Shown: one piece after another, positions 1 through 6,915 of the stretch
Layout: the number at the start of each line of letters is the position of its first letter
Position numbering within the stretch: position 1 is the first letter of the stretch
Origin: Candidatus Firestoneibacteriota bacterium
GTDB lineage: Bacteria; JACRDZ01
Direction: 5' to 3'
Assembly (NCBI GenBank): GCA_016212735.1
Contig: JACRDZ010000146.1
Location: 1 to 7,824 of the forward strand
Length of the DNA: 7,824 nt
Program-made: the position numbers and the translations under genes
Notes under the pieces: generated by a model
Told to the model about the DNA's origin: nothing
Database searches by the model: none
The model's input: the letters and a program-made list of their open reading frames with translations, nothing else

Positions 1-563
1 GATTCATTTTTTATTACAACATTAAAATGTTCCGCAGCTTTCTCCAGATTGCTTTCTTTGGAATAAAGTGTCCCCAGTCGGAAATTAGCCTCAATATTAT
101 CCGGTTCAATATCTTCTACAATCTTTTTATAAATCTCTTTGGCTTCTTTAAGATTATTTGAATGTAAATAGACTGTTGCCATATTAAGCAAGGCATCAAC
201 ATACTTCGGATCAAGTTCTATAGCTGATTTAAATTCCTGTATTGCTTCAGTAGTTTTTCCAACTCTAATATAGACTTCTCCTAATTTACAATGAATATAA
301 GCAGAATTTTCTTCTACTTGTAAAGCCTTTTTATATTCAATAATAGCATCTTCATAATTTTTATTATTTTCATGATAATTACCCATTGAAAAATGTGAAT
401 AAGCAAAAGACCTGTTTTTTTCTAAATTTTTGTTATCTGTTTTTAAAGATTCTGGTTTAGTGGTTTTTACCTCAACTTCAGGCTTTACTAAATATTTTCC
501 CCTGCTGCAGGCACAAATAGTAAAAACTAAAATTAATAGAAAAAATAAAATATTTTTATTCAT
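1..563 (-). CDS. TPR-repeat lipoprotein, C-terminus cut off by window edge
   Basis: Reading from an ATG at 563, 187 codons are open to the window edge with no stop, so the gene is partial at its 3' end. The first 19 residues form a lipoprotein signal: Asn-Lys, a hydrophobic run (ILFFLLILVF), then the lipobox ICAC with Cys19. Ser at +2 would favour the outer membrane in a Gram-negative cell. After a polar linker (about 20-53) come four tetratricopeptide units at about 54-87, 88-121, 122-155 and 158-187. They show the usual spacing of small and aromatic residues, for example LGEVYIRVGKTTEAIQEF and the ends AIELDPK and DIEPDN. TPR proteins scaffold protein-protein contacts; the partner cannot be told. 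An AGGAG lies at 576-580, 12 nt before the ATG, a little far. It follows the ispH-UbiA gene by 90 nt but has its own plausible promoter, so it need not belong to the ribosomal operon. Confidence 0.88.
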   Translation of the reverse strand, partial: MNKNILFFLLILVFTICACSRGKYLVKPEVEVKTTKPESLKTDNKNLEKNRSFAYSHFSMGNYHENNKNYEDAIIEYKKALQVEENSAYIHCKLGEVYIRVGKTTEAIQEFKSAIELDPKYVDALLNMATVYLHSNNLKEAKEIYKKIVEDIEPDNIEANFRLGTLYSKESNLEKAAEHFNVVIKNE

Positions 564-603
564 TATTATAATATTCTCCTGTCTATTTTTTATTACAGCT
601 TTT

Positions 604-633
604 ATTATAACACTATAATTTTCATTTTTGCAA
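604..633 (-). promoter_or_regulatory. Putative sigma70-type promoter of the TPR lipoprotein gene
   Basis: On the minus strand TTGCAA (633-628) is followed after 18 bases by a perfect TATAAT (609-604). This puts transcription start near 597, about 34 nt before the lipoprotein ATG. The surroundings are AT-rich, so chance matches are easy. The support is the perfect -10 and its position just upstream of the gene. No clear terminator hairpin lies between the ispH-UbiA stop and this site. Confidence 0.5.
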
Positions 634-653
634 ATATTACTTCAGTTTATAAG

Positions 654-2411
654 TTATAACTTAATTTGTGCTAAAAAACTTACTATCCCTGATAACATAA
701 AAAAAGAATCAATGATAAATTCAAACAAATTTCTGGTAACAGCAATTTTTTTATAATAATAAATATATATAAGAAGAAAGGAGGGAATTATCAGGATATA
801 ATAATTTATATTGAGTATCCATCCATTTATTAAAAATAATAAAAGCGATGCGAACAGGAAAAAACAAAGACTTTTTATAAAAAATATAGATTTTTTTTCT
901 CCCATTAAAATAGGCAATGTTTCTTTCCCAACCATCCTGTCTCCCTGTAATTCCTTTATTCCATAAAGCATATAACGAACAAAAACTAAAGTAAAAGTAA
1001 AAATTAAGCCCATGACAGTAGCATATGAAAAATCATTTTTTGATCCCAGTAATGGGAAAATAACAATTACCATGCACCATGCAATAGAAATAAAAATATC
1101 CTTTGATGCAGGAATATCTTTTAATCTTTGATATCTGAATTTCCAGTTATCAGGAATAATTTTAACCTGATATATTATTCCTGTTAATGTTGCCAGAGCA
1201 AGCATAAAAAACAACAGCAACCCAAGATCAACTGCAAGTATGAGTGAACCAATTCCTGCTAAAACACCGGATATAAGAAGATGTAAGCGATATCGTTCGT
1301 AAAAACGTTTTTTCCCGGGATAATTGAATCCGGATATATCCTGTTCTGTAAACTGATTAAGTACATTCATTGAAAATATATACAGAAAAGAAAGTAACAT
1401 ATATAAAAACCGCGGACGAATATTCTGCAAAATACATGTTGTATAAGTCAGACTTGCTGCACCTAGAGATATAAAAACATTGCTTACTAATATATTCTGT
1501 CCAAGAGTTAAAAAAAATCGTTTAATAAAAGGTTCTTTTTGTTTTTGAATATCTTTTACTTTTTCTAATACATCCTGTACTATCCAGTTTGGAGTCGATG
1601 CTCCTGCTGTAATAGCAACAGATTTAAAATCTTTCAGCATATCATATTTTAATTCTCGAGCAGTTTCAATATGAAAGGTTGGTGTTCCCTGTTCCCTTGA
1701 AAGATCTGCAAGTCGAGTTGTATTAGCGCTGTTTTTTCCCCCAACTACTATAACAGCATCTGAAGTATGTGCTAATTCTTTAAGTTCTGTCTGATGCATG
1801 GATGTTGAGTCACATATTGTATCAAAAACTTCAATTTCTTTATATTTACTTTGCAGTATTTTTGTTATTTCCAGAAAAAAATTCTCATCCTGAGTAGTCT
1901 GTCCTACTACACATACTTTTTTTAATAGAGGTAGTTCCAATGCTTCCTGAATACTGCTTATAACAAATCCTTTATTATCCGCAAATCCTGAAAGACCCAG
2001 CACTTCGGCATGTCCCTTATCTCCAATTATGATAATATCATAATTATTGTCATAATATTTTTTAATAATAGACTGGACCTTTGCAACACGGGGACAGGTT
2101 GCATCACATATATTTATATTTGTCCTTTTTTCTAAAAGTTCTTTTTTAACCTGAGGGGAGATGCCATGAGATCGAATAATAACAGTACACGGAGATAATC
2201 CTTCATATTTCAAAAGCTCAGAACAATCTTTAATTATTCCTACTCCTCTTGAACGCAGTAATTCAACAGCCTGGTTATTGTGGATAAGAGGCCCATAAGT
2301 AAAGATTAGTTCTCCTTTACCTTTTTTTTGATTTATTACTTCTAATGTAATATTTAATGCACGGCGGACCCCCATACAAAATCCAGCTGTTTTTGCTAAC
2401 TGAACATGCAA
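654..2411 (-). CDS. ispH: IspH (HMBPP reductase) fused to a UbiA-like membrane prenyltransferase domain
   Basis: 585 residues from a TTG at 2411. That start is preferred because GGAGGGAG lies at 2417-2424 with good spacing and because it makes the first cluster cysteine residue 12, as in E. coli IspH. A TTG at 2426 overlaps that ribosome site. Residues 1 to about 285 are IspH, the last MEP-pathway enzyme, which reduces HMBPP to IPP and DMAPP with a [4Fe-4S] cluster. The three cluster cysteines (GFCMGV, DATCPRV, DTICDST), the histidines of GPLIHN, RSHGI and GHAEV, the acid-base Glu of GHAEV, QTTQ, GGKNSANT and GASTP are all present. Residues from about 298 to the end hold some nine hydrophobic segments with a UbiA-type second motif (ELQGDRMVGKETLP). 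IspH products are prenyl-transfer building blocks, so the fusion is biochemically sensible, but the substrate of the membrane half is unknown and its acidic motifs are degenerate. It lies 92 nt after rplS. IspH assignment is very firm; UbiA-like is good; catalytic activity of that half is uncertain. Confidence 0.93.
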   Translation of the reverse strand: MHVQLAKTAGFCMGVRRALNITLEVINQKKGKGELIFTYGPLIHNNQAVELLRSRGVGIIKDCSELLKYEGLSPCTVIIRSHGISPQVKKELLEKRTNINICDATCPRVAKVQSIIKKYYDNNYDIIIIGDKGHAEVLGLSGFADNKGFVISSIQEALELPLLKKVCVVGQTTQDENFFLEITKILQSKYKEIEVFDTICDSTSMHQTELKELAHTSDAVIVVGGKNSANTTRLADLSREQGTPTFHIETARELKYDMLKDFKSVAITAGASTPNWIVQDVLEKVKDIQKQKEPFIKRFFLTLGQNILVSNVFISLGAASLTYTTCILQNIRPRFLYMLLSFLYIFSMNVLNQFTEQDISGFNYPGKKRFYERYRLHLLISGVLAGIGSLILAVDLGLLLFFMLALATLTGIIYQVKIIPDNWKFRYQRLKDIPASKDIFISIAWCMVIVIFPLLGSKNDFSYATVMGLIFTFTLVFVRYMLYGIKELQGDRMVGKETLPILMGEKKSIFFIKSLCFFLFASLLLFLINGWILNINYYILIIPSFLLIYIYYYKKIAVTRNLFEFIIDSFFMLSGIVSFLAQIKL

Positions 2412-2433
2412 CTTATCTCCCTCCAAACAGTAA

Positions 2434-2492
2434 TTCAGACAGTATCAGACTATAGACATCTGAAGTCTATGGTCTATAGTCCAGTGTCTGAA
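2434..2492. repeat. Imperfect long inverted repeat (hairpin) between rplS and ispH
   Basis: Outer arms TTCAGACA (2434-2441) and TGTCTGAA (2485-2492) pair perfectly over 8 bp. Inner arms GACTATAGAC (2448-2457) and GTCTATAGTC (2472-2481) pair perfectly over 10 bp, with an asymmetric internal loop (6 against 3 nt) and a 14-nt apical loop. The loop holds a second GTCTAT (2465-2470), so the left inner arm could pair with either copy. No T-run follows in the direction of transcription, so it is not a standard intrinsic terminator. It could be a dispersed palindromic repeat, an RNA-stability structure or an attenuator between the ribosomal genes and ispH. Confidence 0.7.
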
Positions 2493-2503
2493 TTTCTGCT
2501 CTA

Positions 2504-2899
2504 CTAACTTGCTTTTATTTCTTTTTCTTGAGTTTCTTCTTTTGATGTGATTTTAGCATCTTCTGTTATTCTAGCATCTTTCCCTGACTTATTTCTTAAA
2601 TAATAAAGTTTAGCACGTTTCACTTTACCGCGGCGTACAATTTTTATTTTATCAATTACTGGAGAATGAATAAAAAAAGTCCTTTCAATTCCTACTCCAA
2701 AAGAAACCCTTCGTACTGTAAAAAGCTCATCCAGTCCTGAACGTTTCATTCTTATAACAATACCTTCAAAAGCCTGGATACGAGCTTTATCCCCTTCAAA
2801 TATTTTTACGTATACGATTATTGTGTCGCCTGGATTAAAATCAACTACTTTTTTCTTAAGATATTCCGCCTGTATGCTCTTTACAACCTGCTCATTCAT
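2504..2899 (-). CDS. rplS: Large-subunit ribosomal protein bL19
   Basis: 131 residues from the ATG at 2899, preceded by AAAGGAG (2907-2913) with 7-nt spacing. An in-frame extension to 3013 would run into trmD and has no family support. The L19 signature is complete: FNPGDTIIVYV, EGDKARIQAFEGIVI, FTVRRVSFGVGIERTFFIHSP and RRGKVKRAKLYYLRNKSGKDARI. L19 sits at the 30S-50S interface next to L14 and contributes to intersubunit bridges. The core is the usual size (about 115 residues), followed by a charged Lys/Glu-rich tail of about 16 residues (ITSKEETQEKEIKAS) that is probably disordered. It starts 22 nt after the trmD stop, as in the standard rimM-trmD-rplS arrangement, and is surely co-transcribed. 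The strongly structured gap after it may limit expression of the following ispH gene. Confidence 0.97.
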   Translation of the reverse strand: MNEQVVKSIQAEYLKKKVVDFNPGDTIIVYVKIFEGDKARIQAFEGIVIRMKRSGLDELFTVRRVSFGVGIERTFFIHSPVIDKIKIVRRGKVKRAKLYYLRNKSGKDARITEDAKITSKEETQEKEIKAS

Positions 2900-2921
2900 T
2901 TTAAAACTCCTTTCTAAAATT

Positions 2922-4169
2922 TTATTTATCTCCCAGTAGTCTGTCAATAATAATTGAAACAGCGCTGCGGACAGATAAATGATTATATTCTCCAATTCCC
3001 ATAACAGGCTCAAGAATATAATCGGCCTGTTTGAAAATATCTTCCTCTATCCCCCATCCTGTACCGAAAATAATTAAAAATGGTTGATCCAGAGTATGAA
3101 TTAAATACCTCATTTCCACATAACTTATATTGTTTTGAAACTTTCTAGCATCAGTAAGTACCAATGCTGGTTTTTTACCGTATTCTTTTTTAATTTTTTT
3201 AATAGTATTTTCTAATGTATCAATAAGTTCTATATTTGTTAAAGCTTCTTTTCTATTTGAATTATATGAAGCTCCATATCCATTAATCCAATGATTAATA
3301 ATCCTCTCTGCTAAAAGTTTTTGAGAAGGAATAGGATTTATGCAATAAAATTTTTTAATATTATATGTACTGGAAACCCTGGATATATCATGAATATCCA
3401 TATTCGTAATTGATGTTATCACGGATTCCTGCTGTTTATTTCTTACAGAATGATGTAAAAGACCTATAAATACATTATTTTTATACACATATTTATTATA
3501 TAAAAGTTCAGGTCTTTTCTTATAAGTATTTCTAAACCTCTCTTTATCACGCCATTTAAAAACTTCCTCGTGATTACCTGAAAGTAATATATCAGGAACT
3601 TTCATACCCTCAAAATCTTCAGGCCTTGTGTAACATGGAAAATCAAAAAGTTCATTACTAAAAGACTCATTCTGTGTTGAGAGAGCATCTCCTGTTACTC
3701 CTTTTAATAATCTGGCAACTGCATCTACAACAACCATGGCTGGGATTTCACCCCCGGTAAGAACATAATCGCCAATCGAAATTTCATCTGTAACTAAATA
3801 TTTCCTGACTCTCTCATCAATTCCTTCATAATGACCGCATATAAAAATAATTTCTTTTTCACATGCAAGCTCTCTGGCTTTCTTCTGAGTAAAAGGTTCT
3901 CCCTGCGGACATAAGAGAATGACTTTTTTTAGAGGTGAATCTTTCTTTAAATCCCTTACAGCACAAAATATAGGTTCTGGTTTCATAACCATTCCCGGAC
4001 CGCCGCCGTAAGGATAGTCATCTGTCATTTTATGTTTATTATAAGCATAATCCCGCAGATTATGAACATTTATTTCCAGAATTTTCTTTTCCTGTGCCCT
4101 TTTAATAATGCTTGTTGTAAAAGGTCCAGTAAACATCTCTGGGAATATACTCAAAATATCTATCTTCAA
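2922..4169 (-). CDS. trmD: tRNA (guanine-37-N1)-methyltransferase TrmD fused to a second SPOUT RNA methyltransferase domain
   Basis: 415 residues; TrmD alone is normally about 230-260. Residues 1 to about 225 are TrmD, which makes m1G37 in tRNA with S-adenosylmethionine and prevents frameshifting. Visible motifs are [14 protein letters not shown] (53-66), [11 protein letters not shown] (111-121), the knot [11 protein letters not shown] (131-141), Arg153 and Asp176 in [10 protein letters not shown] (E. coli R154 and D169), and [13 protein letters not shown]. Residues about 230-415 match a separate SPOUT family, the TrmD-linked RNA methyltransferase domain (Pfam Methyltrn_RNA_4): [42 protein letters not shown] and [20 protein letters not shown]. 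In many bacteria that domain is a separate gene beside trmD; here the reading frame runs through without a stop. The start is TTG at 4169, which gives the usual [13 protein letters not shown]-terminus, with a weak GGTG at 4174-4177. The 163-nt gap to rimM holds a three-hairpin element. The target of the second domain is unknown. Confidence 0.95.
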   Translation of the reverse strand: MKIDILSIFPEMFTGPFTTSIIKRAQEKKILEINVHNLRDYAYNKHKMTDDYPYGGGPGMVMKPEPIFCAVRDLKKDSPLKKVILLCPQGEPFTQKKARELACEKEIIFICGHYEGIDERVRKYLVTDEISIGDYVLTGGEIPAMVVVDAVARLLKGVTGDALSTQNESFSNELFDFPCYTRPEDFEGMKVPDILLSGNHEEVFKWRDKERFRNTYKKRPELLYNKYVYKNNVFIGLLHHSVRNKQQESVITSITNMDIHDISRVSSTYNIKKFYCINPIPSQKLLAERIINHWINGYGASYNSNRKEALTNIELIDTLENTIKKIKKEYGKKPALVLTDARKFQNNISYVEMRYLIHTLDQPFLIIFGTGWGIEEDIFKQADYILEPVMGIGEYNHLSVRSAVSIIIDRLLGDK

Positions 4170-4216
4170 TTTTCACCAACCTGTTTAAAAGCTTCAAATA
4201 TTAACTATTAAATTAG

Positions 4217-4271
4217 GCTCGATAAATCGAGCAACTACACTAATGACATGTAGTTGCCTCATTTATGAGGC
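4217..4271. repeat. Chain of three abutting hairpins (REP/MITE-like element) between rimM and trmD
   Basis: Three perfect inverted repeats follow one another, each sharing its GC ends with the next. Hairpin 1 is GCTCGATAAATCGAGC (4217-4232). Hairpin 2 has arms GCAACTACA (4231-4239) and TGTAGTTGC (4249-4257) around a 9-nt loop. Hairpin 3 is GCCTCATTTATGAGGC (4256-4271). The element is symmetrical: each outer hairpin lies directly after a TGTAGTTGC when read outward on its own strand, and both have an ATTTAT centre. Their stems differ at three base pairs, and all three differences are compensatory. No T-run follows, so a terminator is unlikely. It may be a palindromic mobile repeat or a structured leader for trmD. 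The remainder of the 163-nt gap shows nothing recognisable apart from TTGGCCAA at 4276-4283. Confidence 0.75.
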
Positions 4272-4332
4272 GTTATTGGCCAAACTTTCAAATTCCTATA
4301 CTTGAACTTATTAGCTATGCGCGATTGTCTAT

Positions 4333-4845
4333 TTAGTTCTCAGCATATTCTTCAAGCAGTTCCACAAACATCTTTTTATTAATAAGGTCAATTTTTTTTA
4401 TTACCTGCTTAACAGCAGGAATAAGTATTTCTGTCCCTTCGCCATCTGCTACATAAACATCATTACTGTCTGTTTCAAAATAATCAATTATTTTACCTAA
4501 ATACTCTCCTTTATTATTATAAACATCAAGTCCAATAATATCAGAAATATAATAAGAATCTATAGGTAATTTAAAACGATTATCTTTATTTATAACTATT
4601 TTTGATTTAACAAGTTTTCCCGCTTCACAGACAGAATCACAGTCTTTAATTTTTATAATAAGACTTTTTTTATGCCAGAAAACCTTCTCGATTTTTCTTT
4701 CTATTAATTTTTTATGTATGTCTAAAATTAGAATATTACTGCCAATACTAAAACGCTTTTCAGGAAAATCCGTTGTAATAAATAATTTAACTTCCCCTTT
4801 GATTCCAAAGGTACTTAATATTTCTGCAATCGTAATATAATCCAT
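4333..4845 (-). CDS. rimM: Ribosome maturation factor RimM
   Basis: 170 residues, the normal length, from ATG at 4845; the ribosome site is weak (a GGA within ACGGAATTG upstream). RimM assists maturation of the 30S head and binds S19. The N-terminal beta-barrel domain (about 1-85) shows IAEILSTFGIKGEVKLFITTDFPE, where the usual His-Gly of THGIKGE is Phe-Gly. The C-terminal PRC-barrel (about 97-170) shows YYISDIIGLDVYNNKGEYLGKI, then ETDSNDVYVAD, TEILIPAVKQVIKKIDL and VELLEEYAEN, all at the family's positions. It follows khpA by 44 nt and precedes trmD, in the usual rpsP-khpA-rimM-trmD-rplS order. The gap to trmD is unusually long for this pair. Confidence 0.96.
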   Translation of the reverse strand: MDYITIAEILSTFGIKGEVKLFITTDFPEKRFSIGSNILILDIHKKLIERKIEKVFWHKKSLIIKIKDCDSVCEAGKLVKSKIVINKDNRFKLPIDSYYISDIIGLDVYNNKGEYLGKIIDYFETDSNDVYVADGEGTEILIPAVKQVIKKIDLINKKMFVELLEEYAEN

Positions 4846-4889
4846 TATACAATTCCGTTTTTTATCTCGATATAAATTTATACTGTATC

Positions 4890-5162
4890 TTATAACTTAT
4901 TTACAGTTTGATTGGATGAAGCTTCATCAGTAATTTCTTTTATATCTAAAATTACTCTTTTTCTTAATTTAAGTACAGATGCATTTAGAATCGACCTCAA
5001 AGCTTTAACTGTCTGTCCGTTTTTTCCAACGATTTTCCCTATATCGTCCTTTGCTGCCATAATTTCAATATGAATGATTTCCTTACCATCTTTCTGAGTT
5101 ACAGTCACATTCTCTGGCTTATCCACGATATTTTTGGTTATGTATTCAACAAAATGTTTCAC
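4890..5162 (-). CDS. khpA: KhpA-type KH-domain RNA-binding protein
   Basis: 90 residues from GTG at 5162. AAAGGAGG (5171-5178) is exactly 8 nt upstream, and this start gives the family N-terminus MKHFVEYITKNIVDKPENV. An ATG at 5198 would add 12 residues with no family support and overlap rpsP. The protein is a single KH domain with the nucleic-acid-binding GxxG loop as GKNG (46-49) in DDIGKIVGKNGQTVKALRS, followed by KLRKRVILDI. The family (KhpA, formerly YlqC) binds RNA and in Firmicutes pairs with KhpB/Jag, affecting cell division and sRNA levels; such a partner is not in the window. The C-terminal tail of about 15 residues (TDEASSNQTVNKL) looks disordered. It sits 28 nt after rpsP, its standard place. 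Confidence 0.95.
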   Translation of the reverse strand: MKHFVEYITKNIVDKPENVTVTQKDGKEIIHIEIMAAKDDIGKIVGKNGQTVKALRSILNASVLKLRKRVILDIKEITDEASSNQTVNKL

Positions 5163-5170
5163 AAGCGGGT

Positions 5171-5178
5171 CCTCCTTT
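5171..5178 (-). promoter_or_regulatory. Ribosome binding site that fixes the khpA GTG start
   Basis: AAAGGAGG, 8 nt before the GTG at 5162, lies inside the longer reading frame that begins with ATG at 5198. This shows the upstream ATG is not the real start. Confidence 0.85.
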
Positions 5179-5190
5179 AACACAATGGAA

Positions 5191-5466
5191 TTAAGCATTT
5201 ATCTTCTTTTTATTTTCCACAAATTTTGCCATAATACCGCAGGAAGAAAGTAATTTTCTAACTGTATCGGTAGGTTTAGCTCCTTTTCCAAGCCATACAA
5301 GAATTTTTTCTTCATTAACATTTACACTGGCCGGATCAGTAAGTGGATTGTAATTTCCTAATGTTTCAATAAATTTACCGTCTCTTGGCGCATAAATATC
5401 TGCTACAACTATTCTATAAAACGGCCTTTTCTTAGGTCCCATGCGTTTCAGTCTTATTTTAACCAA
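5191..5466 (-). CDS. rpsP: Small-subunit ribosomal protein bS16
   Basis: 91 residues from TTG at 5466. The family start is M-(A)-VKIRLKRMG; translating from TTG gives [23 protein letters not shown]. An upstream GTG at 5475 lies inside the ribosome site AGGAGGT (5474-5480), so it is unlikely to be used. The body is typical: [20 protein letters not shown], then [26 protein letters not shown]16 is an early-binding assembly protein of the 30S body. It lies 32 nt after ffh and 28 nt before khpA, and is certainly in the same transcript. The only oddity is the rare initiation codon on a gene that must be highly expressed, offset by a near-perfect Shine-Dalgarno. Confidence 0.96.
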   Translation of the reverse strand: MVKIRLKRMGPKKRPFYRIVVADIYAPRDGKFIETLGNYNPLTDPASVNVNEEKILVWLGKGAKPTDTVRKLLSSCGIMAKFVENKKKINA

Positions 5467-5473
5467 TAATTTC

Positions 5474-5480
5474 ACCTCCT
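5474..5480 (-). promoter_or_regulatory. Ribosome binding site that fixes the rpsP TTG start
   Basis: AGGAGGT on the minus strand. Its last two bases are the first two of the in-frame GTG at 5475, so that GTG cannot be the initiation codon served by it. The TTG at 5466 lies 8 nt after GGAGG, the ideal distance. Confidence 0.85.
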
Positions 5481-5498
5481 TATCCTTACTTAGTAGAT

Positions 5499-6815
5499 TT
5501 ATATCCCAAGATTTTTAAGTTCATTAATAGATTTCATTTTCCCTACTCTTTTAATCATATCTTTCATCTGATCAAACTGTTTTAGCAATCTGTTAACATC
5601 CTGTACAGTCGTCCCGCTCCCTCTGGCAATTCTTGAACGCCTGCTTCCATTAATTATTTTTGGATTACGCCTTTCTTTCAATGTCATGGAATATATAATT
5701 GCTTCAGTGCGTGTAAATTGTTTTGGATCTACTTTAATATTCTTTAAGTTAGATGCTCCAGGAAGCATTGATAGAATATTCTCCATCGGCCCCATTTTTT
5801 TAATAAATTTAAGCTGTGTTAAGAAATCTTCAAAATCAAATTTATTACCCAGAATTTTTTTACTTAATTCTTCTGCTTCTTTATTTTCATAAGCTTCCTG
5901 AGCTTTTTCAACAAGAGAAACAATATCCCCCATACCAAGAATTCTATTTGCCATTCTCTCCGGATGAAAAGGTTCCAGAGCTTCAACTTTTTCTCCGGTT
6001 CCAATGAATTTAATAGGCTTATTTATAACAGCTTTTATAGAAAGCGCAGATCCTCCTCTTGCATCACCGTCCAGTTTTGTAAGAATAACTCCATCAATAC
6101 CAAGTTCATTATTAAAGTTTCCCCCGATATGAACTGCTTCCTGCCCTGTCATTGCATCAAGAACCAGCAAAATCTCATTAGGATGTATTGCGGTTTTTAA
6201 TCTTTTAAGCTCATCCATCATCTCTATATCAATATGCAAACGTCCAGCTGTATCAATAACAAGAATATTGCAGTTGAATGAAAATGCATAATCCTGTGCA
6301 CTTGTGCATATTTTTACAACATCTTTTTCCGGCAGAGAAAATACCGGTACATTAATTTGCTTTCCAAGAATAGTTAATTGGTCCACTGCAGAAGGGCGAT
6401 ATATATCTGCTGCTACCAAAAGAGGTCTGTGCCCATCCTTACGAAAACGTAATGCCAGCTTTCCCGCTGCTGTAGTTTTTCCAACTCCCTGAAGCCCAAC
6501 CATCATAACAACTGTTTGTGGACCGGATGACATACTGACTCTGGTCTGAGTACTACCTAAAAGCGAAATAAGTTCATCATGTACTATTTTAACAAAAAGC
6601 TGTCCGGGAAGAAGACTGTTCAGAACTTCCTGTCCTAAAGCCTTATTCTTTACATTTTCAACAAAATCTTTTACTACTTTGAAATTAACGTCTGCTTCTA
6701 AAAGAGCAATTTTAACTTCTCTTATTGCCTCTTGAATGTTTTTTTCATTAAGTTTGCCTTCACCCTTTATTTTCTTAAAAATATTCTGAAATTTATCAGT
6801 AAGATTATCAAACAT
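5499..6815 (-). CDS. ffh: Signal recognition particle GTPase Ffh (SRP54)
   Basis: 438 residues from ATG at 6815, normal for Ffh. It binds signal sequences of nascent membrane proteins, pairs with the SRP RNA and with FtsY at the membrane, and acts as a GTPase. The N domain (about 1-88) begins [15 protein letters not shown] and carries [12 protein letters not shown]. The G domain (about 100-295) has the P-loop [15 protein letters not shown] (107-121), [12 protein letters not shown] (136-147), DTAGRLHID (188-196), [12 protein letters not shown] (246-257) and [18 protein letters not shown] (272-289). The P-loop has Val where Ser is more usual. The M domain (about 325-438) includes the RNA-binding signature [14 protein letters not shown] (389-402); the C-terminus is short, ending soon after it. 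The ribosome site is weak (GAGAG just before the ATG) and adjoins a repeat-like sequence at 6821-6846. It follows ylxM by 100 nt. No SRP RNA gene is visible in the window. Confidence 0.98.
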   Translation of the reverse strand: MFDNLTDKFQNIFKKIKGEGKLNEKNIQEAIREVKIALLEADVNFKVVKDFVENVKNKALGQEVLNSLLPGQLFVKIVHDELISLLGSTQTRVSMSSGPQTVVMMVGLQGVGKTTAAGKLALRFRKDGHRPLLVAADIYRPSAVDQLTILGKQINVPVFSLPEKDVVKICTSAQDYAFSFNCNILVIDTAGRLHIDIEMMDELKRLKTAIHPNEILLVLDAMTGQEAVHIGGNFNNELGIDGVILTKLDGDARGGSALSIKAVINKPIKFIGTGEKVEALEPFHPERMANRILGMGDIVSLVEKAQEAYENKEAEELSKKILGNKFDFEDFLTQLKFIKKMGPMENILSMLPGASNLKNIKVDPKQFTRTEAIIYSMTLKERRNPKIINGSRRSRIARGSGTTVQDVNRLLKQFDQMKDMIKRVGKMKSINELKNLGI

Positions 6816-6820
6816 TTTTC

Positions 6821-6846
6821 TCTCGAGTCTCCGTGCCTCTGTGGTT
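6821..6846 (-). repeat. Repeat-like sequence AACCACAGAGGCACGGAGA just upstream of ffh
   Basis: On the minus strand the 26 bases begin AACCACAGAGGCACGGAGAC and end directly before the GAGAAAA that leads into the ffh ATG. I recognise AACCACAGAGGCACRGAGA as a sequence that recurs in intergenic DNA and at gene starts in many unrelated bacterial genomes; this is from memory. The first 9 bases (AACCACAGA) reappear on the plus strand at the right end of the window (7816-7824). Here it forms the 5' leader of ffh and probably supplies part of its weak ribosome site. Confidence 0.5.
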
Positions 6847-6915
6847 AAATATCCATCATGTTTACATATTTTCTACTGCGTTCCAATTTAATAATTCGTT
6901 GTAATGCTAATAGAG

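Noticed and set aside
430..618. Plus-strand open frame of 62 codons over the lipoprotein gene start
   Set aside because: It lies antisense to the lipoprotein signal sequence, its hydrophobic end reflects AT-rich antisense codons, and it has no ribosome site.
2412..2426. Upstream TTG at 2426 as the ispH start
   Set aside because: It overlaps the Shine-Dalgarno GGAGGGAG and adds five residues not seen in the family; TTG at 2411 fits both spacing and alignment.
2900..3013. N-terminal extension of rplS overlapping the end of trmD by about 90 bases
   Set aside because: The extension ([14 protein letters not shown]...) has no counterpart in L19; the internal ATG at 2899 has a perfect AAAGGAG and gives the family N-terminus. 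The extension is trmD read in another frame.
4217..4271. Intrinsic terminator or CRISPR fragment in the rimM-trmD gap
   Set aside because: The hairpins are not followed by a T-run on either strand, and the units are inverted rather than directly repeated with spacers.
4170..4332. Internal promoter or riboswitch before trmD
   Set aside because: A TTGCTC and TTAATA pair can be picked out but is weak, and no known riboswitch core is recognisable; the hairpin element explains the structure better.
4871..4882. Palindrome TATAAATTTATA in the khpA-rimM gap
   Set aside because: Pure AT 12-mers of this kind are expected by chance in such AT-rich DNA and nothing else supports a site.
5686..6492. Four plus-strand open frames inside ffh
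   Set aside because: All are antisense shadows of a well-conserved Ffh gene, with no ribosome sites or recognisable domains.
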